This document shows, in pieces, positions 46,501-56,716 of a stretch of DNA of 64,000 nucleotides (the first letter of the stretch is position 1; each line of letters starts with the position of its first letter). A model generated the notes under the pieces. That model was not told where the DNA came from and searched no databases. It was given only the letters and a program-made list of their open reading frames with translations. The translations under genes and the position numbers were made by a program. The stretch is from positions 526,777-590,776 of the forward strand of contig JACTAT010000268.1 of NCBI GenBank assembly GCA_014526335.1, written 5' to 3'. Source of the DNA: Chrysaora quinquecirrha (lineage: Eukaryota > Cnidaria > Scyphozoa > Semaeostomeae > Pelagiidae).

Positions 46501-49500
46501 TGGAATTAATTACTTCGCAATTTTTTCGGCCATGCGTGACGCGCATTTATTAAAGAAAATATAGTCCAGAGGGTGAGTGGGGAGTATTACCACCTGAGCT
46601 GGGACTTTATGGGGTAAACATTTTCTGGGTCACTTTTTGGCGTAGATTGCGAATCTGGATGTTGATCGGTGATTCTGGGGGGCTTTTCGGAGATACAGGG
46701 GTGTTTTGGGAGAAATAGAGAGGGACTTATTTATTCATAATGATAGCTGTCCTTTTAGCAACACGAGCCAGGGGGTATTCTTGGCCAAAAAATTCAATCA
46801 AATCGTGGATGGATAAAGATTCTTATTAAAGGGGTTACCTTGGTGGGATCGGTGTATTAGTTTGGGGGGCTGTGGGTTTAGAGCGAAGCGTTCAATAGGA
46901 AGGCACGCACTTCTAGTCCGGTCAGAAAGCACAACAATCGTGCAAAATATGATACCAGCATTAAAATTTCACAAAATATGCAGTTTGAGTCGTAGAAAAC
47001 GATGCAAAACAGACCCAAGCTGAAAAATGCCCCTATGATCTATTTTTAGAACAGGGGGCTTAGCCCAAGTCCTCAGCATGATGAAATCGATTTTTGAGTC
47101 ATTGGTTACCGGTATAACCATGAAATTTAGTATTCCTAAGTAAATTGACCTGGACAATACCATGAAAATCAAATGAGGCCAATAAAATACCCTATTTTCT
47201 ATATTTAGAACAGGGGGCTCAGTCCCAGTCCTCAAAACCGTAAAATTGATTTAGGAAGATATATTGCCTGTATAACCATGAAAATTAGTATTCTTATGTA
47301 AATTGACATGTACAATATCATGAACATCAAATCAAGTCGATAAATTACCCTATTTTCTATATCTAGAACAGGGGGTTCGATCCCAGTCCTCATAACCGTA
47401 AAATTGATTTAGGAGGTTATATTACCCGTGCAACGATGAAATTTAGTATTTCAGTTCCCTTCACGGCACCGGTCCCAGTCCACAGAGTTATTACCCAACT
47501 TCTAAGTTAACAAAACATATGATATACCAGCCAAATAGTACAGATCGATTGACGGTCTACTGATACTATCTCAATCAAAACATTGGCCACTGCATTCACA
47601 CAATTCCGTGCACTCTAATCCATAGCGCTTGCACTTGCACCTGGTTACGCAACTGAGTTTGCAACCGCATTTGACCAGTTCATGGCAGGCCTGTGACGCT
47701 TCGGATATCAGTGTCCAAATTGGAGTCATCATCCCTTCCTCTCCTTCTGTTCTACGCCAACATCGTAAAGATGGATAACGAATCTCTCAATCGATATCAA
47801 TTTACTTAGGAATACTAAATTTCATGGTTATACAGGCAATATATCTTCCTAAATCAATTTTACGGTTTTGAGGACTGGGACTGAGCCCCCTTCTCTAAAT
47901 ATAGAAAATAGGGTACTTTATTGGCCTCATTTGATTTTTATGGTGTTGTACAGGTCAATTTACTTAGGAATACTAATTTTCATGGTTATACCGGTAACCA
48001 ATGACTCCAAAATCGATTTCATCATTCTGAGGACTGGGGCTAAGCCCCCTGTTCTAAAAATAGATCATAGGGGGCATTTTTCAGCTTGGGTCTGTTTTGC
48101 ATCGTTTTCTACGACTCAAACTGCATATTTTGTGAAGTTTTAATGCTGGTATCATATTTTGCACGATTGTTGTGCTTTCAGACCGGACTAGAAGTGCATA
48201 CCTTCTTATTGAACGCTTCGCTCTAAACCCACAGCCCCCCAAACTAACACACCGATCCCACCAAGGTAACCCCTTTAATAAGAATCTTTATCCATCCACG
48301 ATTTGATTGAATTTGTTGGCCAAGAATACCCCCCTGGCTCCTGTTGCTAAAAGGACAGCTATCATTATGAATAAATAAGTCCCTCTCTATTTCTCCCAAA
48401 ACCCCCTGTATCTCCGAAAAGCCCCCCAGAATCACCGATCAACATCCAGATTCGCAATCTACGCCAAAAATTGACCCAGAAAATGTTTATCCCATAAAGT
48501 CCCAGCTCGGGTGGTAATACTCCCCACTCACCCTCTAGACTAATAAGGTAAACAATTTGTTAACAAAGACAACTATTTCTTGACAGATCCGGCGTCCGTG
48601 ACCAAATGGGGATGCAGAGAAGCAAGCAATTGTGGAGAATGTCGTCGTCGATGCCTGAGCATGCGCTGGGGTTGGGGTGGCAGAAGACGAAGATGGTAGA
48701 AGAAGTGATGCGAGAACTTTAGGCTCTGTTTCTGATCCTTTACGTGATTTCCTTGTATTTTTATGATGATCTTATAAGCTACTCAGATCTACTGAGAGAG
48801 AGTATTTTTCCTTGTTTTGTCTAAGCATTTGCTTCGTGTTTGCTTGGGTGGAATTTGGGGGTGCCGGATCCCGAAATCACGGAAAACAGCAGGCCTTGAA
48901 GTGTTGTGCCAGGCAAAATAGCAAGCAAACAAATAAAACTGAGGAGCAAATCCGGAAAATTCTCAAGATTCTTTAAAATTTCCAAGGGTTCTTCGGAGGG
49001 GTTTACGAGAATCCTTGAGTAGCCTTCCGTTAGGAACAGCCACCAACTCCTATTTACTACAATCCCTTTTACTCCAGACACGAGAGCAATTGATCCAGTA
49101 CTGAAAGTTATTTAAGATTTACAGATTTTGAGTACTGAAAGCTTCTTAAGGGTTTCCAGTACTGGAGTTTCTTGAATTTTTGGCCATTCGAGAGTCAGGG
49201 TTTCTTATAAAGAGTTTCTTATAAAGAAATACGTGTAAACAGAAATTGTTGACTTCACTTTCATGAATATTTAAAAACAATCAAACATGACCTTAACAAA
49301 AAAATATGACCTTGCTCTGCCCATATGGTAAAAACGGAACACGAAACGAGCTTATAAGCTTAAAAGAAAGTGCAGACTGAGTTTAAATCTTAAAAATTTG
49401 CGTACCTTGGAGCATAGGGTAAGCACTTCCTTTCTAGAACATTAAGTTTTGCATTCTTACTAAACAATTGATAGATTCGCCCATTCGGGTTTCAGTGGGC

Positions 49501-52500
49501 TTTACTTTCGTACACAAGCAATTTCACAGAAATATGGCATATACTTGGATATTGTAAAGTTGTTCTTGCACACTAAATGTTTCCTATACTGCGACAGTAT
49601 CAAGGGAGTTTGGGGGCCGTTGGAAGAAAGTATCCCAAGAATTCTACGCCTGAAAAGGTAGTGAATTGGTGAAAAACAACGTTGGAACGTCGGAAATTTT
49701 CAACGAAAGTGGGCATAAAACCTGGCTTCCATAACGTCGTAAGTGACGGCGAAGCGTCGCCGCCGTTTTCTTATCGTGCACGCGATGTTCGGGTAGCGAT
49801 GTTCATGTTTCCATAAAATCGTAAGCGGCTTGGATGCCATCTACACACAGGGAAACTTCAAGTAGTTGTGGATTTCAGCGTGCAGCGGTGAAGCGGTGAT
49901 ATGGTAACATGTTTTTAATGCATGCCCCAGTCGACGCCGTAGCGAAGAAGGAGACGGTCCCCGTCTTCCCGGACGATATGTAGTGTGAACATGTTTTTAA
50001 AGCATGCCCCAGTCGACGCCGTAGCAAAGAAGGAGACGGTCCCCGTCTTCCCGGACGATATGTAGTGTGAACAGGGCCTAAAGCAGGTCCCAGTCGACGC
50101 CGTAGCAAAGAAGGAGACGGTCCCCGTCTTCCCGGACGATATGTAGTGTGAACAGGGCCTAAAGCAGGTCCCAGTCGACGCCGTAGCAAAGAAGGAGACG
50201 GTCCCCGTCTTCCCGGACGATATGTAGTGTTAACAGGGCCTAAAGCAGGTCCCAGTCGACGCCGTAGCAAAGAAGGAGACAGTCCCCGTCTTCCCGGACG
50301 ATATGTAGTGTTAACAGGGCCCAAAGCAGGTCCCAGTCGAGGCCGTAGCAAAGAAGGAGACGGTCCCCGTCTTTCCGGACGATATGTAGTGTTAACAGGG
50401 CCTAAAGCAGGTCCCAGTCGACGCCGTAGCAAAGAAGGAGACGGTCCCCGTCTTCCCGGACGATATGTAGTGTGAACAGGGCCTAAAGCAGGTCCCAGTC
50501 GACGCCGTAGCAAAGAAGGAGACGGTCCCCGTCTTCCCGGACGATATGTAGTGTTAACAGGGCCTAAAGCAGGTCCCAGTCGACGCCGTAGCAAAGAAGG
50601 AGACAGTCCCCGTCTTCCCGGACGATATGTAGTGTTAACAGGGCCTAAAGCAGGTCCCAGTCGACGCCGTAGCAAAGAAGGGGACGGTCCCCGTCTTCCC
50701 GGACGATATGTAGTGTTAACAGGGCCTAAAGCAGGTCCCAGTCGACGCCGTAGCAAAGAAGGAGACAGTCCCCGTCTTCCCGGACGATATGTAGTGTGAA
50801 CAGGGCCTAAAGCAGGTCCCAGTCGACGCCGTAGCAAAGAAGGAGACAGTCCCCGTCTTCCCGGACGATATGTAGTGTTAACAGGGCCCAAAGCAGGTCC
50901 CAGTCGAGGCCGTAGCAAAGAAGGAGACGGTCCCCGTCTTTCCGGACGATATGTAGTGTTAACAGGGCCTAAAGCAGGTCCCAGTCGACGCCGTAGCAAA
51001 GAAGGAGACGGTCCCCGTCTTCCCGGACGATATGTAGTGTTAACAGGGCCTAAAGCAGGTCCCAGTCGACGCCGTAGCAAAGAAGGAGACAGTCCCCGTC
51101 TTCCCGGACGATATGTAGTGTGAACAGGGCCTAAAGCAGGTCCCAGTCGACGCCGTAGCAAAGAAGGAGACAGTCCCCGTCTTCCCGGACGATATGTAGT
51201 GTTAACAGGGCCCAAAGCAGGTCCCAGTCGAGGCCGTAGCAAAGAAGGAGACGGTCCCCGTCTTTCCGGACGATATGTAGTGTTAACAGGGCCTAAAGCA
51301 GGTCCCAGTCGACGCCGTAGCAAAGAAGGGGACGGTCCCCGTCGTCCCGGACGATATGAAAACTCACTTCAGAAACCATTTGTGTCCAAATAAAAAATAT
51401 CAAAAAAGATAAAGAAATTCTTGCGCAGAATTAAGTAAAGTTAGGACTTACCCAATCGCCCAGATTCGCTTTCCTGAAGAGAATTTTCTTCCTTGAGACT
51501 TTGACACAATTTTTGAAGGTTCTTTTTGCCATTTTCAAGCTCACCAATTTTAAACTCCATTTTTTCCACATTTTTGCTGTTCTCGCGCGATATTTGACTA
51601 ATTTTCTCACTGAATTCCTTTTCAGTTCTGGTAATTTCAGATTCGGCTGTTGCCTTAGCTTTTTGTAATTCTTTAATCTGTTCTTGTAGCTTGCGATTAT
51701 TCGCTCTGGATCTGTCTAAATCTTCCTTCAATGGGTTTATCTGCGCGTAAAGATTATCGAGATGTTTGTTTATGCGTTCAATATCTCGCGTCTGTTCGTT
51801 TGTCCAACGCGAAACATCCGCCGCGGCCATAAGAGATTGTTTTAATAGTCTTTTCTGCTTCGCTAAAGCCGACGGCAGTCCTTGAGATTCGCAAAGCGAT
51901 ATAACTGACGCTCCGACGTCAAGTAAATTTTGCTGCATCCGCGAACAGGCTTCGCACGGCACAAACGCTGTGTCCAATGTCTGTATCGAAACATGTCGTA
52001 AAACTTTCGATAATGCCGAATCTTCGACTGATAGAGTTATATCGTTAGAATCGCTCTCTCCAGTAAACGACACTGAAGATGAAGGCGACAGGATGAAATT
52101 CGCGTTACTCATCGATGTTTTGACGCTCTTACCGCGCTCTTCCATACGACTTCCTTTACCTCGCATTGACAATATTGCATCTCGCATAAGTTGGTTGTCT
52201 TCTCGTAAAGTTACGATCGTTTCTTCCATTTTTGGGATCATCTGCAACTTGGTTTTCATCTATAATTCAAAGAATACTTTCCAGGCTTTTCTAGGCATAA
52301 GTTATTTGCATCTATTTGCAGCTATAATAGTCAGTAGAAAAACACTGCTTTGTTTTCTGATGACTATTGTGCGGTTCATGTGCGTTAGTAAGTGAATAAG
52401 ATATTTAGCTAGCAAGGAACATGATACCTTCACAAGGTTAGTTTCTGTGCTACACACAGGAGACAGGGGTCTACTGAATAGCCAATAAGTACAAAATGTT

Positions 52501-55500
52501 GATTGTAGTTCGGGTCTTTTGGGATTTATCTTTTCTAAATTTTGAAAAGAGTAGAATTTGGAGGCTTCTGACGCCAGATGACCCAAAAAGCATTCTCTTG
52601 AAATAGTCTTTGAGTTGTACAAAACTTCAAAATTGCAAAAAATAGTATGCCCGAAAATGATTCCGCTATTTTTCGCAATTCTCTTGAAAAAGAGAAGACT
52701 TTTGAGAAGTTGATTTAGAAACTTTGCAAAGTATACCAATTTTTTCTGCTCTGGAGTCAGGAGAGTTTAGAGCCTCCAAAATCTCCGATTTTCCTGAGGT
52801 GTCCAGAATAATGGGGTTCTGATCTTATGGACTTCTCTCAACAAGAAGATGCAGAAAAGTTCCCAAAAGAATGCAGCCTTAAAGTAATGGAAAGTTTTGA
52901 GATTAATGGTTCAATACTTTTTCAGCTTTGAGAAAACCCAGTAACAAAGTTTCTCAAACTTTTAAGGAACATAGTACTATTTACTACTTCTCAATCACTT
53001 TCATATAATAAAAAATGTGTAATTCTCACTGTGGCTTTTACTCACACTAGCAAACGAATAATCAATATACTGTGGTGGATAATAACTACTCTAGGTTGTA
53101 CTTTTTGCCAACTGTGCTACATAAATTCATCAAAACATATTAAATCATTATTTCACCTCATGTTTCATCTGTTGAATATTATGACTTATCTGGACAGCTT
53201 TGCTCCAGAATTTCTTTACGACCAACCCAACTGACATTGTAGTTCCAACTGTTCTACTTTTTGGTCTGTTCGTTGAGGCTGATAAGTTGTTCTTATTTGA
53301 GACAATTTGATCCAGAAACTCAGACACAGCCTGCAGCAGAAACACAAACCTAACAGAGAAGACAGAAATAATTTAGTGGAGCAAAGTATATTAAGTGAAA
53401 AATATCCTGTCATATAGGCTTTTTAATTTGGGTCTTTTTGGACAGATTCTTTGGCCAGGGGCCAGGGGTACTTGATTATTAACATACAAGATGTGCTGCA
53501 CTGGTTTTGCTTAATGACTAATTTTCATGTCTTAGCAGTCACTTTTGGAATATTATTGCTAGGCCAACACTGGCACTGAGGATGGGTGGTCACTGACAAA
53601 TGGTTTTTACTTCCTCAGTGGTTCTTTAACATCCCAATTTATTTCGAGACAGGCCCAACATTTAGCAAGATTGTCCGAGTCACAAAAAGCAAGGTCTTTA
53701 CATCGTGTTATTTGTGCTCCCTAGCCTTGTTGAGTTGGGGACCTTAAGCACACATGGTGCAATTGCCTATAACTGCACTACACACATTTTTTTCATAAGA
53801 AACTCGTTATAAGAAACCCACACTCTCGAATGGCCAAAAATTTAAGAAACTCCAGTACTGGGAATTCTTTTCAAAGGAAACTTTTTGCTCAGACAGCAAA
53901 AATTTACTTTTGTTTCCTGTGTTTTGTCTGCAATAAAGCAATTCTGTGACAAGCAGACAAGCAGAAAACCCATATGCATTCAAATATGATCAATAAATTG
54001 GTTTGGAACATCATTCAGATAAAAAAACTAGGTTGCCAACATGGATACTCAAGAAACTCTTAAGAAACTCTCAGCACTCAAAATCTGAAAATTTTAAGAA
54101 AATTTCAGTACCAGATCAATTTTTTAGTTGCTCATAAAATAGATAGGTATGTGCACACTATTCTGTCTGTCCTCTTTCATTATAGTAACTTGGGATGTAT
54201 CTTTGAGGTCGGTCCCTCGGGCAGTGTGGGGTTTCTTACATCTTCAGTGGTTCATTGAATTGCAGTAGATATTGAGATTACACCTTTTTCAACACAACTA
54301 CCCCAAAGCAATTATCATTGTCTTGTCTTTTATAAGCTTTGGGCTTGCAGGGTCACATCACAATGCATTACGAAAACCTGACAAAGTTAATCCCTATTGT
54401 TCCATCTTCAAAGGCATAATGATTATCACTCAGTTGTTCAAGTTTTTCCAGTGCAAATGGCAAATTTGCATTTTTGCAGATGAACAAATTTCTACTAGTC
54501 TTTGAGTTGTACAAAACTTCAAAATTGCGATGAATAGCGGAATCATTTTCGGGCATAATTAAAAGCTTTTTTCGTCTGACACTCCTCAGAGTATGAACGT
54601 CAGAAACAGACCGAAACAATAGACTAAGGCGGAATTTATACCCAGATGCGGCTCGAAATGCACCAATCAGAAAGAACGAAAAGCTGAATTGGCATTGTGT
54701 TTTAAACACACAGCGGGAGGACCAATGAATTATTTGAAGAGTCCAAGTGAGAAAACGAACTCTTTCTGTCTACACAGAACCGGCCTTTTGGTGTTTGTTT
54801 TTGTAGCTTTTTCTGTCCGCTGGTCAATTTCGGTCGAAAGATTTAAAATATGCTTTTTAGAGTCACTCAACAAACCGCCGAAACGTTTCTTAACAAGCAA
54901 AGCAAGGTTCCTATGGTGTTTGTTTTTTGTAGCTTTTTCTGTCCGCTGGTCAATTGGTGCATTTCGAGCCGCATCTGGGTATAAATTCCGCCTTAGTCTA
55001 TTGTTTCGGTCTGTTTCTGACGTTCATACTCTGAGGAGTGTCAGACGAAAAAAGCTTTTAAGTATGCCCGAAAATGATTCCGCTATTCATCGCAATTTTG
55101 AAATTTCTACTAGTCTTTAAAGGTTCTGTCATAGAGCCCCACAGCAGCACTTTTGCATGAAAAACTTAGATTGACCAACAGGAACTTTGAAGACCTGTCA
55201 TCATGTTTGCTGACTGGACATGGAGAAATACAATCTATCAACAAATTGGAAGCAATAATAGCTTGATGATGTGTTCTTTATGTTAAATGAGGTACAAAAA
55301 CTGCAGGTCTGTGCCTCAAAGGCATTGACGCCCATCTCTCCATTTGTTGCGTGTTGCTGGTTTACCTGTTGTTGAAGCCAGGACCAAAATAGTGGCCTGC
55401 CAAGTCTATCTATATGCCTACGGTCTCTAAAGGAATATAACATTCTGGAAAATGGCTGGTGACTTTTGAAATGGATTGCCATCATTCAATAAAGAAAATT

Positions 55501-56172
55501 TCACAAAATTCAGTGCAGATGGAAGTCAAGCCAAAAGCTTGTTAAAAAGAAGAAACTTCACAACAAATATGTATAAAAAATTTATTTCGTTTGAGGTTTT
55601 GAGATAAAATTTCAGCTGCAGCCTGCAAGGAGTAAGCATTTGATTCTCTGGCAATTGGTTCTTCACACACAGGTTGGACATGACACAACCTGTGAAGAAA
55701 TTTTTCCCGAAAACTTCCAAAAATTGCTTGTTAGTTTTAAAGATATGCATTTTTATCAGAATAATCTTTAATATGTTGAGAAAAAGTAGCAGCATTTCAA
55801 ACAGTTTTTCAAAATTTTTCCGTTGCTAAGGCTGTAACAACAACAACGACAAACGATTAACGAACAGCCTTCCTTGCCAAACTCAACTCACGGTCACTCT
55901 CTGTTCTACTCTCTAAAATATCTTTACCTGTCAATAACAAGCTCAAAAAGAACAATATGAGCTAGTCTGTTAAAATCTTCATCTTTTGAGTGAGAATATG
56001 TATCTGTTAGATCATCGATATCCAGTTCGCTTGCAAGTCTGTCAGGAAATTTCCATGACTGAGTGCGAAGTGGGCCTATTTTCTCAAGCGCGTCTTTGAC
56101 TGTCGTTTGTATATCTTCAACATCCCTTGCCAGACTTTCAAGGCAGTTTTTTGTTCCAAGCAAATGTGCCAT
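37581..56172 (-). CDS. CCDC157: CCDC157-like coiled-coil protein, eight exons
   Basis: Exons on the minus strand: 56172-55928, 53349-53157, 52259-51452, 43369-43179, 41834-41658, 39946-39614, 38598-38510, 37998-37581. All introns are GT-AG, and the phases join to 817 codons plus stop. The N-terminus (M-A-H-L-L-G, then S-W-K-F-P-D-R and L-V-I-D-R) and the block C-E-A-C...V-I-S-L-C-E-S-Q-G-L-P-S are what I recognise as CCDC157. Residues about 320-650 are heptad-rich coiled coil. The C-terminus has a C-x2-C-x12-H-x3-C zinc-knuckle-like motif (C793, C796, H809, C813). In mammals CCDC157 has been linked to Golgi/secretory traffic and sperm formation; the role here is inferred. Length is near the vertebrate protein (about 750). 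Intron 3 (8.1 kb) contains peptide locus D on the other strand. Introns are packed with MITEs and satellites. Confidence 0.88.
38122..38430. mobile_element. Inverted-repeat element in CCDC157 intron 7
   Basis: gggacgtgccgc at the left is mirrored by gcggcacgtcc at the right; ggtataaacatgggt is repeated within. The G-run at 38084-38098 lies just outside. It resembles the element at 23.30-23.68 kb. Confidence 0.45.
39034..39594. mobile_element. Pogo/Tigger-like MITE in CCDC157 intron 6
   Basis: CAGTTGACATCCGCTATCTC at the left and the slightly worn inverse GATAGCGGATATCAACTG at the right are flanked by TA. It is clearly the sister of 34477-35069 (shared atgcagggttactgatccc). Its right end lies 19 bp from the last base of exon 6, so it sits just inside the splice donor. 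Confidence 0.75.
40083..40955 (+). repeat. AT-rich ~11-bp minisatellite in CCDC157 intron 5
   Basis: The unit TTAATTGTATG and variants (tgctaattgta, tgataattgta, 9-bp forms with tttatg) repeat about eighty times over ~870 bp. A longer duplication is visible: tcatttgtcgatttatgtta occurs at about 40271 and again at about 40654. Confidence 0.9.
41338..41577. mobile_element. MITE with AAGGCCCATTTCCACTTCG termini in CCDC157 intron 5
   Basis: aaggcccatttccacttcgt at the left and acgaagtggaaatgggcctt at the right are near-perfect inverses; ttcgctgttcgctgttcgct lies subterminally. 240 bp, no gene. Confidence 0.7.
42538..43128. mobile_element. 591-bp element, ACCTTATCGGCCC termini, rich in GGCCGGCGTTAA
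   Basis: The left end ACCTTATCGGCCCTTTTACG is mirrored by CGTAAAAAGGGCCGATAAGGT-type text at the right. Both ends also carry several further copies of GGCCGGCGTTAA or its inverse, giving layered subterminal repeats. Comparison with 62.1 kb shows that it is an insertion. It contains one small frame (42750-42959). Confidence 0.7.
42750..42959 (+). CDS. Hypothetical acidic 69-residue ORF within the 591-bp element
   Basis: ATG to TAA without interruption. The N-terminal half is mixed (K-Q-V-Q-K-M, a C-R-E-E pair) and the middle is acidic (Y-E-D-E-I-V-E-D). I do not recognise it. It fills much of the space between the GC-rich ends of the element, but a chance frame in a non-autonomous element is at least as likely as a gene. 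Confidence 0.2.
   Translation: METFINKQVQKMAEKCDFVQQRLIGGECREEYEDEIVEDSIGVKFDDEENVDSSEKIITNMNYIQGNKK
43489..43575 (-). ncRNA. tRNA-like segment (tRNA pseudogene or tRNA-derived SINE head)
   Basis: On the minus strand GGGCCAGTTAGCTTAGTTAG...GGTAGAGCA resembles the D-arm/A-box of a tRNA, and CTTTCGAGACG resembles a worn B-box (GGTTCGANNCC). The acceptor stem does not pair properly, so it is not a working tRNA. It lies in CCDC157 intron 3, antisense to locus D. Confidence 0.3.
43625..43810. repeat. AAAC/CTAAC-rich low-complexity tract
   Basis: Runs of aacaaacaaacaaac and ctaaccaactaaccaac alternate over about 180 bp in CCDC157 intron 3. The units are irregular. Confidence 0.7.
44273..44280 (+). 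promoter_or_regulatory. TATA box of peptide locus D
   Basis: TATAAAAG lies about 75 bp before a GTATGT donor (44349), which would close a short non-coding exon (about 44302-44348). The next exon starts after TATTGCAG (44453), 26 bp before the ATG. The layout gives a compact promoter and leader inside CCDC157 intron 3. Confidence 0.5.
44480..48699 (+). CDS. Secreted Arg/Trp/Cys-rich peptide, locus D (three coding exons), nested in CCDC157
   Basis: Exon 1 (44480-44534) encodes a signal peptide starting M-K-T-I with a LVLVLGLSL core and ends in the donor A|GTAAGT. Exon 2 (45457-45504) is acidic (8 Asp/Glu in 15 codons) and ends CAAG|GTTAAT; it is shorter than in loci B, C and E because a MITE ends 10 bp before its CCTGAG acceptor and the usual start of the exon is missing. 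Exon 3 (48587-48699) follows TTGACAG and has C-x5-C-x2-C-R-R-R-C, then W-G-W-G-G-R-R-R-R-W before TAG. The leader ttgatccgcaagaaag is shared with locus E. Intron 2 (3.1 kb) holds two MITEs and a 2-kb foldback. Predicted: a secreted cationic peptide released from an acidic precursor; antimicrobial function is inference. Confidence 0.72.
45278..45446. mobile_element. Short TA-flanked MITE abutting locus D exon 2
   Basis: Starts TA-CACGTTTTTTTTATAAGG and ends GGAACGTG-TA. The interior includes cccatttttgtcggcaaatc, shared with the hAT element near 11.27 kb. Only 10 bp separate it from exon 2. Confidence 0.6.
45517..45697. mobile_element. GCGGAGGAGACA-family MITE, left end truncated
   Basis: The right end AAGATTTAGACTTAGGG-TA and the subterminal gactttgtgttcggat match the 22.1-kb element. 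The left terminus CCCTAAG is missing; homology starts at ccgaacaca. Confidence 0.65.
45797..46194. mobile_element. CTTTTCAACTAAGGGCC-family MITE in locus D intron 2
   Basis: gaccatttcaactaagggcc and its inverse ggcccttagttgaaatggtc are flanked by TA on both sides. The inner text is shared with 35.82-36.23 kb. Confidence 0.75.
46564..48540. mobile_element. 2-kb foldback element in locus D intron 2
   Basis: Arms of about 750-900 bp are reverse complements: gtccagagggtgagtgggga at the left end and tccccactcaccctctagac at the right end, then cggtgattctggggggc against gccccccagaatcaccg, and so on inward. TA flanks both ends (46562-46563 and 48541-48542). The loop (about 47480-47790) is unique. 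The right end lies 46 bp before locus D exon 3. Confidence 0.85.
48700..49094 (+). other. 3' flank of locus D
   Basis: tttttatgatgatcttataagctac right after the stop is shared with locus C, so the first ~120 bp are probably 3' untranslated. A poly(A)-signal word AATAAA occurs at 48932-48937. Nothing else recognised. Confidence 0.4.
49095..49240. repeat. Fragment of the AGTACTGAAAG MITE family
   Basis: ccagtactgaaagttattta, gagtactgaaagcttctta and the end ttcttataaagaaatacgtg match 53.8-54.15 kb in inverse orientation. Confidence 0.5.
49241..49929. other. CCDC157 intron 3 sequence, nothing recognised
   Basis: AT-rich up to 49690, then a short CG-bearing stretch (gtaagtgacggcgaagcgtcg) leading into the minisatellite. 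Confidence 0.35.
49930..51355 (-). repeat. 81-bp minisatellite, 18 units, with 324-bp higher-order period
   Basis: GTCGACGCCGTAGCAAAGAA starts a unit every 81 bp from 49930 to 51308 (first unit 82 bp). Because 81 is divisible by 3, both strands carry long open frames (482 codons on the minus strand) that spell a 27-residue repeat; I treat these as repeat by-products. Marker variants (gtcgaggccg with tctttccgg, gggcccaaag) recur every 324 bp (50,227, 50,551, 50,875 and 51,199), so four-unit blocks were amplified. It sits in CCDC157 intron 3, ending about 100 bp before exon 3. Confidence 0.93.
53781..54155. mobile_element. AGTACTGGAAT/TATAAGAAAC-family MITE in CCDC157 intron 1
   Basis: The left end cacacatttttttcataaga has subterminal ataagaaacccacactctcg; the right part contains ttaagaaactctcagcactc and agtaccagatcaatttttta. 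Its parts recur at 12.3-13.4 and 49.1 kb. The right terminus is worn. Confidence 0.5.
54486..55118. mobile_element. Foldback element with ~149-bp arms and an 18-bp flanking direct repeat
   Basis: The left arm (54520-54667) and right arm (54952-55100) are nearly perfect inverses (caaaattgcgatgaatagcg / cgctattcatcgcaattttg). AAATTTCTACTAGTCTTT occurs directly at 54486-54503 and 55101-55118; between the left direct repeat and the left arm there are 16 extra bases. Inside, tagctttttctgtccgctgg occurs twice. Lone arms of the family occur at 22.83-23.01, 5.95-6.25 and 52.59-52.68 kb. Confidence 0.75.
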
Positions 56173-56332
56173 GTCTCAAAATTGGATAATTCATGTATAT
56201 AGTAGCTTTTTAGCGGCTGAGATGAGGAGCTTAGAGAGATTGAAATTCTTGCTTCTTTGCTTTCGTCAATTTTCTCTAGATAATCATACTTAACATGCAG
56301 GAAATTCATGCACTTCTTTGTTTATTTACGAC

Positions 56333-56716
56333 CGAAGCCTGGACAAGTCGGCCCACCATGTGTCAGACAAGTCGGCCCACCATGTGTTAGACAAGTCGGC
56401 CCACCATGTTTCAGACAAGTCGGCCCACCATATGTCAGACAAGTCGGCCCACCATGTTTTAGACAAGTCGGCCCACCATGTTTTAGACAAGTCGGCCCAC
56501 CATGTGTCAGACAAGTCGGCCCACCATGTTTCAGACAAGTCGGCCCACCATATGTCAGACAAGTCGGTCCACCATGTATCAGACAAGTCGGCCCACCATG
56601 TTTCAGACAAGTCGGCCCACCATATGTCAGACAAGTCGGCCCACCATGTGTCAGACAAGTCCAACCACCATGTGTTAGACAAGTCGGCCTGTGCATGTCA
56701 GCGTATAACAAGTCGG
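56333..56716. repeat. 24-bp minisatellite upstream of CCDC157, about 15 units
   Basis: GACAAGTCGGCCCACCATGT plus four bases repeats every 24 bp from 56342 to 56678, ending in a partial unit. Because 24 is divisible by 3, two frames on each strand stay open for 118-138 codons; none is treated as a gene. It lies about 160 bp upstream of the CCDC157 ATG, between CCDC157 and the divergent peptide locus E. Confidence 0.93.

Noticed and set aside
49875..51323. 482-codon minus-strand ORF with 27-residue repeats
   Set aside because: The 81-bp minisatellite is open on both strands; it sits in a CCDC157 intron between good splice sites.
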